The notes beneath the pieces are model-generated. The model saw nothing but the letters and a program-made list of their open reading frames with translations. It did not search any database and was not told the origin of the DNA. Made by a program: the position numbers and the translations under genes. 39,731 bases of DNA from assembly GCA_011048835.1 (NCBI GenBank), contig DSDF01000069.1:1-39731 (forward strand), written 5' to 3'. Each line of letters starts with the position of its first letter. Position 1 is the stretch's first letter. Source of the stretch: Methanoculleus sp. Its GTDB lineage: Archaea > Halobacteriota > Methanomicrobia > Methanomicrobiales > Methanomicrobiaceae. Positions 30,879 to 38,882 of this stretch are shown here, one piece after another.

Positions 30879-31919
30879 TCAGATAAAGAACCTGAAGGCG
30901 ACCCAGGCGATGACCACCATGATGACCGAATATTTCAGTCCGGAAATGGCATTGCCTTCGCCCATCTGTCCTGCCACGAGCCCGGAAAAGAATCCCTGTA
31001 TCATTGCGGCATGGGAGAAGAGGCGGTTGTAGAAGAAGAGATCGATACGCCCGCCGAACTGTCCCGCACCCTGTCCGGTTTCTGCGACCGCCGCGCCGGC
31101 TTCGGCCATGGTAGCGAGGAACGTGCCGGTCATCACGGCGATCACGAACAGGAACACGAGGAACGAGACGATCACGATGATCACGTAGATCAGCATGTTG
31201 TTGCGCCGATCGGTATCGAGGGCGAGAAATTCGTATGCATCGTTTGCCGCAGCCCTGAGCACCTCACTGACATTGCCACCGGCCTTGCTGGCCTTGGATA
31301 TGAGGTCGACACTGCGTTCCGCAAGGTGAGTGTTGATGCGGCTGCCGAACCGGTACATCGCATCGACGAAGGGGACATTCCACGACATCTCGTTGTCGAG
31401 CTGCTTGATATATGGCGTCAGGGTGCCGTACTCTCCCTGGGCGACGATGGAGATGGCATTGGGGAGCGTCATACCGCTCTCGTTCATCCCGGCAACATCC
31501 CGGAAGAAGTTCGGAAGCGCCTGCTCGATACTCTTTCTCCGCCTGGATTCCTTGAAATCGAGTAGCGCGAGGGGAACGACGCCCACGAGAATCGCCAGCA
31601 GGAAAATATCGTCGAAAAGCGTCGAGGTAAACAGGATCTGAAGTCCGTATTGGGTCATCAAAAAGAAAAATCCAAGGACAAGAATCAGGAACGCAAGGGG
31701 TAGCGATGCGATAAGAACGTTGAGGGGGCGCTCGGTGAGCACCTCGACCGGATGTGCCTTCAGGCGGTTCACGCCGATGCGGTGCTTGCGCTGATACTCT
31801 ATCCTGTCGAGGATGTCTTTCTGTATCTTTTCAAACTCGTCCAGCTCGACCGCATTGAGATCGTCTTTGCGAAACCCGCTGCGGTTCAAGAAATCACCTA
31901 AAACTTTCCCTGACTTCAT
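30879..31919 (-). CDS. TadC/GspF-like membrane protein (second copy)
   Basis: This 346-residue protein is the second platform subunit of the secretion-type cluster. A soluble N-terminal part (1-75) is followed by a pair of hydrophobic segments (about 78-145), a T2SF cytoplasmic domain (about 150-270, with RRRKSIEQALPNFFRDVAGM and ISKASKAGGNVSEVLRAAA), then three membrane segments (about 270-346). The GspF/TadC family forms the inner-membrane platform that couples ATPase rotation to pilin handling. SD GGAGGTG lies four or five nt before the ATG, right after the first TadC gene. It is the last gene of the operon; no terminator is obvious before the convergent aIF1 region. Confidence 0.88.
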   Translation of the reverse strand: MKSGKVLGDFLNRSGFRKDDLNAVELDEFEKIQKDILDRIEYQRKHRIGVNRLKAHPVEVLTERPLNVLIASLPLAFLILVLGFFFLMTQYGLQILFTSTLFDDIFLLAILVGVVPLALLDFKESRRRKSIEQALPNFFRDVAGMNESGMTLPNAISIVAQGEYGTLTPYIKQLDNEMSWNVPFVDAMYRFGSRINTHLAERSVDLISKASKAGGNVSEVLRAAANDAYEFLALDTDRRNNMLIYVIIVIVSFLVFLFVIAVMTGTFLATMAEAGAAVAETGQGAGQFGGRIDLFFYNRLFSHAAMIQGFFSGLVAGQMGEGNAISGLKYSVIMVVIAWVAFRFFI

Positions 31920-31920
31920 C

Positions 31921-32847
31921 TTACACCTCCGGGGTCATGGAGCTGATCAGGATGATGAACATAATACTCCCCAGCGGCACGATGCCGTAGATCACCGCAT
32001 AGAGCAGCAACGGATCGCCGCCGGACGAACTGATGGTGGACATGATCGACTGAAGAATGATCAGAAAGAGGGTTCCCGCCACCAGCGCGGTCACGTAGGA
32101 TTCTGCGATCAGGCCAAGCGTTTCAAGAAATGTTTTCTGCATCTGGCGATTTTCCAGGGAATACTGCTCGGCTTTGGTCCTGAAATACTCGGTGAGATTG
32201 CTGCCGCTTGAGATGCTCGCCATCGCTCCCTGCAGGAAATCCTTCATCCGCAGGCTCGGCGTATAGGTACCTACGGATCGAAGGGCCTCGATGAGGTCTT
32301 TTCCAAAAATGTCGATTTCCCTGGAGACGTAGCGGGCTTCCGTGGCGCTCTCGCCGTAGATGCTGCTCTGCCCAAGCAGGCGGAACACCTCTGCAGGCGT
32401 GATGCCGGCGGTGGACATGGCGGTCACGTAGTTGATCGCATAGGGCAGCGTTGCATCGATATTCCTGCGGCGTTCACCTGCAAGAACACCCGGATATATT
32501 AAAAAAATGAAGTACGTGATCCCCCCGAACACAAGAAGCGAAAATATGGTGATACCCAGTGTTCCCAAAATGAGGCGGTAGTCGGAAAGCGCCACGATGC
32601 TTGCGGGGAGGGCTCCTTTGTAGCTGATCATCTCGGGGATGCGAAGGACCCAGCTGAGCAGGCCGATGACAAGGGCGAAGATCAGCCCGACGATCACCGA
32701 GGAGACGTAGGCGGTTGAGAGATATGCCTCGAACGGCGTTCTCATCCTCGCACCGAGCATATCATTGCGCAGGCTGACATAATCAGCCCGTTTCGCCTTC
32801 ATCCTTCGGCCGATCATGTTGAAGCAGAACCTCTCGTACCTATTCAT
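31921..32847 (-). CDS. TadC/GspF-like membrane protein (first copy)
   Basis: This 308-residue protein has two N-terminal membrane segments (about 40-70 and 90-125), a T2SF-type cytoplasmic domain (about 130-245, with RRRNIDATLPYAINYVTAMSTAG and a GSNLTEYFRTKAEQYS segment) and two C-terminal membrane segments. SD GAGGGGTGA, inside the end of the ATPase gene, lies five nt before ATG 32847, so I prefer this to the GTG at 32856. It overlaps the ATPase gene by eight bases. Two TadC-like subunits together with one ATPase is the arrangement of tad-type and archaeal pilus/secretion loci; no pilin gene is seen here. Confidence 0.88.
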   Translation of the reverse strand: MNRYERFCFNMIGRRMKAKRADYVSLRNDMLGARMRTPFEAYLSTAYVSSVIVGLIFALVIGLLSWVLRIPEMISYKGALPASIVALSDYRLILGTLGITIFSLLVFGGITYFIFLIYPGVLAGERRRNIDATLPYAINYVTAMSTAGITPAEVFRLLGQSSIYGESATEARYVSREIDIFGKDLIEALRSVGTYTPSLRMKDFLQGAMASISSGSNLTEYFRTKAEQYSLENRQMQKTFLETLGLIAESYVTALVAGTLFLIILQSIMSTISSSGGDPLLLYAVIYGIVPLGSIMFIILISSMTPEV

Positions 32848-35431
32848 ACAGGTCACCCCTCACGATTTCCATGACCGCCTCTGGATCACGGAAGTAGGAG
32901 ACCAGCACCTTTGCCACGTCCTTGAAATGCCTGAGTTTTTTCAATCGCATCCATTCAAGAATCTCCTGACGGCGCTTGAGCTCCTCTCTCATGCGGACCT
33001 CGCTCCAGCCTCGCTCTTCCATGATCTCCTCCAGGATGTACGATTTCCCGGAATAGCGGATTTCATCGGTTACAGGATACCACCGGAAGACTTCGTTGGT
33101 GATAAGTTCGTTGGTGCGCGGGTCGATGTCCAGGACCTCGATCAGCTGCTTGGTGCGCCTGATCCGCTGCCCGCCGATACGCGCCTGCACCTGCACCGAC
33201 ACGAGGTCAAGCGCATTGAGCATATTGCGCGGGACGTTTAACGGTGGGTTCTCGAGACGGTGGACGGCGCTTGCCACCGAATCCGCGTGCATGGTGGCGT
33301 AGGTGACGTGGCCGGTGCTCATCGCCTGGAAGAGCGTGAGGGCCTCGTGACCGCGGACCTCGCCGACCAGGATGTACTCGGGACGCTGCCGGAGGGCGGC
33401 CCTGAGCAGCTCATACATGTCGATGGAGCCCTTGCCGTCCGCATCGAACGATTCTCTTGTGATACTCGGGATCCAGTTGGGGTGGGGGAGTTTCAGCTCG
33501 CGGGTATCCTCCAGCGTGACGATCTTGGCCAGCGGCGGGATGAACAGGGAGATGGCGTTGAGGGAGGTCGTCTTGCCCGATGCCGTTCCTCCGCAGAAAA
33601 TGCAGGATTTGCCGTTTTCCACGGCGAGCCAGAGAAATGCGATGGAGAGCGGTGAGAAGGTCTGCCACTCGATGAGGTCCGTGGGCGTGATGGGCTCGTC
33701 CCTGAACTTGCGGATTGTGAAGGTCGAACCGTGAGCGGTGACCTCTGTTCCAAGCGTCATCTGGATACGCGACCCGTCGCTCATGGTCGCATCGAGCATC
33801 GGTTCTGCAATAGAGATATATTTCCCCGCACGCTGGGCCAGCTTGGTGACAAAGGAATCCAGCTCGACGGGGGAGGTATAGGTGGCGGTGGTCTGGACGG
33901 ATTCGTACCCCGTGTGATAGACAAAGATTGGGGTGTTGAGGCCGTCACACGAGATATCCTCGATGTACTTGTCGTGCATGATCGGGTCGATCCGGCCGTC
34001 GCCGAGGAATTGCTTTTCGATATTATAGAGGACCTTTTCCCGGGAGATCGGCGTGAGCTTGATGCCGTAATCGTGAATGATCTCGTCAACCGCGTCACGG
34101 AGGGCTTTTTGTGCCGTCTCGTAGGTGAGATCCTTGGTATTGACATCGAGCGTCTCAAAGAGCCGCATCTCGAGCTCTTCGAGGAGCTCCTGCTCGGCGA
34201 CATTCAGTTCGGGTTCGATGATCTGGTAGATATGCTCGTGCGTGCTGTTGTCATAGATGATGCGCACGTAGGCATACGGTTCATTGACCGGATAGAGCTC
34301 GACCTCTTCCTGCCCCTGCACCGCCTTCATGGTGAGGTCGACAAGAGGCCCGTGGATGCGCGGGTTGTAGTCTTCCGTCTTCTCCAGGACCGCCTTCACG
34401 AGACCGATCTTTTTTATGAAGCTGAACGAACCCGCATCTTTCTCAGCGCTCTCCTTTTCAGGGGAAATCTGTGAAATCTCGTCGACGTCGAAGGGGAGGG
34501 TGGGAAACCCGGGTTTCCAGATTTCATCGATCTCGGAGAGAACGGTTCCCATGTCAGTCAGGTCGAACGCACTCGAGCTGGTCCCCAGATGCAGGTCCTC
34601 CACTTCGAACGTCGCACCCTGGGGCAGGATCATGTCGGAAAAGTCGCCTATCTCGTCCACGTGCACGATGCTCCTCGGCCCCTCTTCACCTTCATCGGAC
34701 CATTTGGTCTTCCGGGCCTCGTTTTTGACCAGATCAGTGCGATCGGCGGGAACCGCCGCAGGCTGCGCGGGAGAATCATCACTGAGATCCACCGCCGGTA
34801 CACCGAACGAACCCTGCTTTTCCTGTGTGGCCTCCATCGAATTGTCATGCGTTTTCACGATGTCGTCGATAAGAGCACGGAACTCGTCAGCCGGCTCTTC
34901 TGCACTGGAAACGTCTTCCCCCTCGCGTGCTTCGTCCGAACCGCCGGTTCTGATGAGTGACTCGAGAGAATCGCCCGTGGATGCCCCAGAATCGGCCGTG
35001 GATCCCTCCTCTTCAAACTGCCGGATTTTATGAATAAGGCCGCTCAGTTTCTTGTGGGCATCCAGATCCTCGCCACCGGGGCCATGGTCTGATGCAGGGG
35101 GTGCACTGGCCTGATCTCCTGCTGGCTCGCTTTCCCCCGCTGTTCCATCGCCCTCATCAGCAGACGCGACCATGGAGGCGAGAGAATCGATCTCATCTGC
35201 CGCCTCCTCTGCCCCTTTCGTTTCGCCGGACTGCGAAAACGATGTATCGAACCTTTTGAGTCTATTCAAAAAGCCTCCGAACTCTGCTGAATCACATTCT
35301 GCCATACCTGCCGGCGTCTCACCCACACCAGGATCAGAACCGGGTTCTTCCACAGCTTGCTGCGAATTCCCCATTTTTATTCGCTTGATCACATCACTCA
35401 ATTTACTCTTGCCTTTGTCTTCGCCGGCCAT
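32840..35431 (-). CDS. Type II/IV secretion-type ATPase with long acidic N-terminal extension
   Basis: This 863-residue protein belongs to the TadA/GspE/FlaI ATPase superfamily. Residues about 1-330 are acidic, Ser/Ala/Glu-rich and probably disordered, with recurring short segments such as LSDVIKRIK (11-19), FGGFLNRLKRF (51-61), LSGLIHKIRQF (129-139) and FRALIDDIVK (184-193). The ATPase part includes Walker A GGTASGKTT (614-622), an Asp-box-like LEDTRELKLPHPN, LVGEVRGHEALTLFQ (Walker B) and ATMHADS. ATG 35431 has SD GGGGGAG seven nt upstream; the GTG at 35437 is too close to that SD. Secretion ATPases hexamerise and drive pilin or substrate movement. The long N-terminal tail is unusual and may bind partners. 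Confidence 0.92.
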   Translation of the reverse strand: MAGEDKGKSKLSDVIKRIKMGNSQQAVEEPGSDPGVGETPAGMAECDSAEFGGFLNRLKRFDTSFSQSGETKGAEEAADEIDSLASMVASADEGDGTAGESEPAGDQASAPPASDHGPGGEDLDAHKKLSGLIHKIRQFEEEGSTADSGASTGDSLESLIRTGGSDEAREGEDVSSAEEPADEFRALIDDIVKTHDNSMEATQEKQGSFGVPAVDLSDDSPAQPAAVPADRTDLVKNEARKTKWSDEGEEGPRSIVHVDEIGDFSDMILPQGATFEVEDLHLGTSSSAFDLTDMGTVLSEIDEIWKPGFPTLPFDVDEISQISPEKESAEKDAGSFSFIKKIGLVKAVLEKTEDYNPRIHGPLVDLTMKAVQGQEEVELYPVNEPYAYVRIIYDNSTHEHIYQIIEPELNVAEQELLEELEMRLFETLDVNTKDLTYETAQKALRDAVDEIIHDYGIKLTPISREKVLYNIEKQFLGDGRIDPIMHDKYIEDISCDGLNTPIFVYHTGYESVQTTATYTSPVELDSFVTKLAQRAGKYISIAEPMLDATMSDGSRIQMTLGTEVTAHGSTFTIRKFRDEPITPTDLIEWQTFSPLSIAFLWLAVENGKSCIFCGGTASGKTTSLNAISLFIPPLAKIVTLEDTRELKLPHPNWIPSITRESFDADGKGSIDMYELLRAALRQRPEYILVGEVRGHEALTLFQAMSTGHVTYATMHADSVASAVHRLENPPLNVPRNMLNALDLVSVQVQARIGGQRIRRTKQLIEVLDIDPRTNELITNEVFRWYPVTDEIRYSGKSYILEEIMEERGWSEVRMREELKRRQEILEWMRLKKLRHFKDVAKVLVSYFRDPEAVMEIVRGDLYE

Positions 35432-35433
35432 AG

Positions 35434-36054
35434 TCACGCTCCCCCTAAATCAATAACCGTCTCACCAAACCGTTCCCTGAAATCGAGCATAAAACGGTGC
35501 AGATTATGGGTTCTGTCAACCACCACACAATCATACGTCCCATTCTGGAGTTTAAAGCACACTTTGCCGTCTGTTGCGGTAATGTCGCTCGCAAGGACCT
35601 GGCGTCCTTTCCGAATTGTAACACGCATTCCCGATTGCAGCGTGCCTTCCCGCTTGATGATAATGCAGAGTTTTCCAAGAGAACTGTTTGAACCACCGAT
35701 GATAGGAAGATCTTCGGAAAGACGCTTTTTAAAGTGAATTTTGTCGTGGACCCTGCATCGTGCCGCAAGAGATTCACTGAACACATCCTCTGTCAGAAAC
35801 AACTTGAATATTTCATCGTGCTTCAACAGATACAGCGCCTTATTCCCGAACAGCACACCACTCTCCTCTATCAATGTCGCCCCTTCCGGTTCCCCCCTCA
35901 CAAAAACTACAATGGTATTTTTTGTTCCCTCTTCCGCAATCGCAAGACCGCTCTTTTGTGAGACGCGCATGTGCTCGATGAGATCTTCGAAGGCATAATT
36001 GCCTTCATATTTGGAATTGCTGATAACTTTGTCAAAGAGATCCGATATCTGCAT
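35434..36054 (-). CDS. PATAN/DUF4388-like protein with C-terminal beta domain, upstream of the secretion ATPase
   Basis: This 206-residue protein is not confidently assigned. The N-terminal half (about 10-105) has the pattern FEDLIEHMRVSQKSGLAI, a beta strand VVFVRGEPEGATL, a GNKALYLL helix and a later KLFLTEDVF strand, resembling PATAN/DUF4388-type domains that occur in bacterial response and GTPase pathways. The C-terminal part (about 130-206) is beta-rich and looks like a carboxypeptidase-regulatory/PEGA-like fold (GMRVTIRKGRQVLASDITAT, GTYDCVVVDRT). ATG 36054 was taken; TTG 36063 and GTG 36057 are alternatives without clear SD. It ends two bases before the ATPase ATG, so it leads this operon. 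Confidence 0.65.
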   Translation of the reverse strand: MQISDLFDKVISNSKYEGNYAFEDLIEHMRVSQKSGLAIAEEGTKNTIVVFVRGEPEGATLIEESGVLFGNKALYLLKHDEIFKLFLTEDVFSESLAARCRVHDKIHFKKRLSEDLPIIGGSNSSLGKLCIIIKREGTLQSGMRVTIRKGRQVLASDITATDGKVCFKLQNGTYDCVVVDRTHNLHRFMLDFRERFGETVIDLGGA

Positions 36055-36219
36055 CACGATCAACCCATACTGCCTGGTGTACTACCGAAGATGCGCGATA
36101 CCTTCACCGGCAGACCCCTGTACAATTGGCATCCATAGATTCTCTTAAGGTTCACTTGGGGGGCATACCATTTGAAATTTCCCTTTCTGCTCCAGGTCTG
36201 ATGCGGCAGCCGGATTATA

Positions 36220-36248
36220 GCAGATTCGTGGCCGATCCACAAATCTGC
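36220..36248 (-). promoter_or_regulatory. 12-bp-stem hairpin in the leader of the secretion operon
   Basis: GCAGATTTGTGG, loop ATCGG, CCACGAATCTGC on the minus strand. As minus-strand RNA all 12 positions can pair, one as a G-U wobble. As plus-strand RNA one C-A mismatch appears, so the structure suits a transcript running toward the secretion operon. Confidence 0.5.
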
Positions 36249-36313
36249 ACCCGGAAACGTGTGATAGCGCACGCGGCCGGGCCATCAGGTTATTAATGAA
36301 GATTGCCCCTTTG

Positions 36314-36346
36314 GATTATCATTGGATCATGACCTTGGTGATAATC
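36314..36346. promoter_or_regulatory. Inverted repeat GATTATCA-N17-TGATAATC
   Basis: Perfect 8-base arms with a 17-base spacer that itself contains TCATGA at its centre. It lies just upstream of a TATA-like stretch on the minus strand, a typical place for an activator or repressor site. Function inferred from position only. Confidence 0.4.
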
Positions 36347-36455
36347 AATCAGGACATATCCGTATATGAGGTTGATGGCTCCGCCGCGATCCATGGAACC
36401 GGCAGCGACGCACCATCGGGCACAAAGGTGTGCAGAGCACCAGATAGGCCGGCTA

Positions 36456-37115
36456 TCACTGAATGCCCTTGAGGGCGAGCCGGATCATGCCCAGGTGCGC
36501 TTCGGGCGTGGTATGTACAAAAAGAGAGAGATCGCGATAGGGAGCGATCAGGTACTTCCCTTTCGGGGTCTCGATGATCATCTGGTCCAGCGGACCGATT
36601 CCGAGATCTTCGGAGATCTTGTTTCCGGCCCTGAGCAGGTCCTCGGCGATCGCCGCCTCGTACTCGAAATCCCCGATGCCCACTGATTGGACGGGAAACC
36701 CTTCGAAGAATGCTGAGACAACGATTACCCCGCGTTGTTTGGCAATGCTGAGCAATGTTTCCTCGGTCACCAGCGTATCCGTATCTATCGTATCCCGGCG
36801 CGGGGATGAATCGGGTATCATCCAGCCCTGCGCTGCGCAATGATTGATCGCCTGGTTCATCTCATCGGCAGTATAGATCCTGATCTCGTATTCCAGGAGC
36901 GGCCGTTCCTGGATGTATTCAAGCGCCTCATTCCCTTTGAGATTGCGAAAATCGTCACTGAAATGTGCCCCGATTGGCGCCCCTTTATCCGCAAGGAGGT
37001 AGCCGACGCCTCCAAATCCGGATATCTTCGCTCCTATCGTCAGCTGAGCCCCGAACTCAAGCAATTCGCTCAGTGGGCACTGCATGTGCGCCAGGGATCT
37101 CCATTCGGGCAACAT
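36456..37115 (-). CDS. Two-domain roadblock/LC7 protein with PATAN-like N terminus
   Basis: This 219-residue protein has an N-terminal alpha/beta domain (about 10-105) with LSELLEFGAQLTIGAKIS, a DKGAPIGAHFSDD strand pair, KGNEALEYIQ and YEIRIYTADEM, similar in layout to the N-terminal domain of the protein encoded at 35434-36054. The C-terminal 100 residues form a roadblock/LC7 fold (GVIVVSAFFEGFPVQSVGI, then LDQMIIETPKGKYLIAPY and a final amphipathic helix). Roadblock proteins (MglB type) act as GTPase partners of small Ras-like proteins. No such GTPase gene is in the window. The ATG at 37115 is six bp from the stop of the next roadblock gene. An alternative ATG is at 37085. Confidence 0.78.
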   Translation of the reverse strand: MLPEWRSLAHMQCPLSELLEFGAQLTIGAKISGFGGVGYLLADKGAPIGAHFSDDFRNLKGNEALEYIQERPLLEYEIRIYTADEMNQAINHCAAQGWMIPDSSPRRDTIDTDTLVTEETLLSIAKQRGVIVVSAFFEGFPVQSVGIGDFEYEAAIAEDLLRAGNKISEDLGIGPLDQMIIETPKGKYLIAPYRDLSLFVHTTPEAHLGMIRLALKGIQ

Positions 37116-37120
37116 GGATA

Positions 37121-37468
37121 TTACAGTGCGGCGATAATGCGTTCCTTGTTTTTCTTCAGCTCGTATCTGATACGCCCGATATTAACGTCCTTGTCGCCAA
37201 CGATTGCGATCAGCTCGTCTTCTGAGAGGGGCGAAAGCAGGATGGGGCCGTGTTCCAGCTCGACCAGCATCTGGTGCATATCGCCCTTGCCGAGCTCGGC
37301 ACCCATTGCTTCCGAGGTCCCCATGCCGGTCGACGCCATTGCGCCCAGCGCTTCTGTGTCGATCTCTCCGGCCTCTACGCTTTCGATAACAAAGCCGTCC
37401 CGTCCCACGACAACGGCAGCGGATACGCCATCGAGTTTTAAAAACTCACTCAGGATTTGCTTGAGCAT
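37121..37468 (-). CDS. Single-domain roadblock/LC7 (MglB-like) protein
   Basis: This 115-residue protein is a bare roadblock/LC7 domain: LSEFLKLDGVSAAVVVGRDG, FVIESVEAGEIDTEA, a polar GMGTSEAMGAELGKGD loop, MLVELEHGPILLSPL, and a final IRYELKKNKERII helix. Such proteins dimerise and regulate small GTPases in bacteria and archaea. SD AGGTGA lies five nt before ATG 37468, the preferred start. It follows mvhA by 41 bp, but a TATCAA-type AT-rich stretch near 37495-37506 could give it a promoter of its own. Confidence 0.85.
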   Translation of the reverse strand: MLKQILSEFLKLDGVSAAVVVGRDGFVIESVEAGEIDTEALGAMASTGMGTSEAMGAELGKGDMHQMLVELEHGPILLSPLSEDELIAIVGDKDVNIGRIRYELKKNKERIIAAL

Positions 37469-37508
37469 TCCATTCACCTGGTTTTCAAAGCCTCTCTTGA
37501 TAAAGTAT

Positions 37509-38882
37509 TCAATCTTTCTTTTTACGAACGACCTTGATTTTCATCGGCATGCGTCCGATGGCATGCGTTGCACAGGAGATGCAGGGGTCATACGCGCGGA
37601 TCACCATCTCGATCCGGTTGGCCGCGTGTTCGGAAAGCGTGCCGTCCTGTACTACCTTGCGGGCAACATCCTCGACCCCGCGGTCCATGCCCCAGTTATT
37701 CTGGCAGGTTGCCACGATCAGGTTGCACCGCTGGATGAACCCGTCCTCGTCGACGGTGTAGTCGTGGATGAGCGTGCCTCTCGGGGCCTCGATGATCCCC
37801 ACCCCGCGAGTGCCTGCCACCCCGTCGACCCGGGCACGGACATCGGTGCCGGTGATGGCGGGGTCCGAGAGCAGCGCCACCGCACGCTCGCACGAGGCGA
37901 TGAACTCCACATAGCGGGCGATGTTGTAGGCGAGGGTCGTCTGGACAAAAGTTCCGAATGTTTCGCGATATTCGTCCAGTGCCGCATCGGCACCCTCCGT
38001 CCCCATCTCGCGGACAAGGTTCAAGCGGGCGAGCGGGCCGACCCGGTAGTACTGGCCGCTCTTTAAGCGGGCGAACTTGAGATACGACCACGACTCGGAG
38101 TACTCTTCGATGTAGTCGAGGTAATCCTCCCCGGCGAAGCTGCCGATGGCGTTCCCGTCGGTGTCAGCGACCTCCGCCCTGCCGTCCGTGATGCTGTAGC
38201 GCCCCTGGTCGGTCAGGCCAACAAACGCGGAATCCACTGCGCCAAAGGCCAGATCGGTTTCCCCGAGAATGCCGCGGGCCATCGACCACCCTTCCTGTGC
38301 GATCGAGAGCGCCCGCTGTGCCATCTCCAGCAGTTCAACGCGCTTTTGCTCTGCAAGGGGGGCAGAAATGCCCCCGGGGATCGCGGTCGAGGGGTGGATG
38401 GGTTTTCCGCCGATCGCCTCGGTGAGGCGCTGGCCGAATTTCCTTACCTCGATGGCCTTTTTCGCAAGGTCCGGATCCTTGTGCACGAGCCCAACGAGAT
38501 TGCGCCCCGCTGCCGGCGCCTCATGCCCGATGAGAAAGTCGGGCGCCGCGAGCATGAAGAAGTGCAGGGCATGGGAATGGACGAACTGCCCGTGCATCAT
38601 CAGCTCCCGCAGACGCCTGCCTGTCGCCGGCGGCTCGGCGCCGAATATCTGGTCGCAGGCTTTTGCTGAGGCAATGTGGTGAGCGGTCGGACAGATGCCG
38701 CAGATGCGCGGGGTGATCCGGGGGGCTTCCTCCACCGCAGCGCCGATGAGGAATTTCTCGAAGCCGCGCAGTTCGACGACGTTGAAATGGGCACTCTCCA
38801 CGCCCCCGGCATCATCGAGGGTGATGCGCACCTGGGCGTGCCCTTCGATCCTCGTCACGGGGTTGATGGTGATCTGGGTCAT
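37509..38882 (-). CDS. mvhA: F420-non-reducing hydrogenase large subunit MvhA
   Basis: MvhA holds the [NiFe] centre that splits H2. In methanogens, MvhADG works with heterodisulfide reductase, coupling ferredoxin and heterodisulfide reduction. The 457-residue protein has VTRIEGHA, the L1 motif RICGICPTAH (Cys61, Cys64) and the L2 motif DPCISCATH (Cys434, Cys437, His440). Seventeen residues follow His440, the expected C-terminal peptide removed by a maturation protease. No maturation gene is seen here. The start overlaps the mvhG stop (ATGA, 38879-38882). The N-terminal layout favours MvhA over FrhA. Roadblock genes, not further hydrogenase subunits, follow it. Confidence 0.92.
   Translation of the reverse strand: MTQITINPVTRIEGHAQVRITLDDAGGVESAHFNVVELRGFEKFLIGAAVEEAPRITPRICGICPTAHHIASAKACDQIFGAEPPATGRRLRELMMHGQFVHSHALHFFMLAAPDFLIGHEAPAAGRNLVGLVHKDPDLAKKAIEVRKFGQRLTEAIGGKPIHPSTAIPGGISAPLAEQKRVELLEMAQRALSIAQEGWSMARGILGETDLAFGAVDSAFVGLTDQGRYSITDGRAEVADTDGNAIGSFAGEDYLDYIEEYSESWSYLKFARLKSGQYYRVGPLARLNLVREMGTEGADAALDEYRETFGTFVQTTLAYNIARYVEFIASCERAVALLSDPAITGTDVRARVDGVAGTRGVGIIEAPRGTLIHDYTVDEDGFIQRCNLIVATCQNNWGMDRGVEDVARKVVQDGTLSEHAANRIEMVIRAYDPCISCATHAIGRMPMKIKVVRKKKD

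Larger units (their letters stand above)
36064..36455. other. 390-bp gene-free region with hairpin and inverted repeat upstream of the secretion operon
   Basis: No convincing gene is present; a small minus-strand frame (36060-36272) has no SD and overlaps the hairpin. Three elements stand out. An 8-bp inverted repeat is at 36314-36321 and 36339-36346. An AT-rich ATTAATAA, TATA-like on the minus strand, is at 36291-36299. A 12-bp-stem hairpin is at 36220-36248. Read on the minus strand, they fit an operator, a promoter and a structured leader of about 215 nt before ATG 36054. Confidence 0.45.

Noticed and set aside
36060-36272. 70-codon minus-strand frame just before the PATAN-like gene
   Set aside because: It starts at GTG with no SD, has no recognisable fold, and overlaps the strong hairpin. 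Its composition differs from the neighbouring genes. A leader is a better explanation.
37509-38882. F420-reducing hydrogenase alpha subunit (FrhA) as alternative to MvhA
   Set aside because: The N terminus with PVTRIEGHA and the arrangement small-then-large subunit fit Mvh. No frhB or frhD gene follows.
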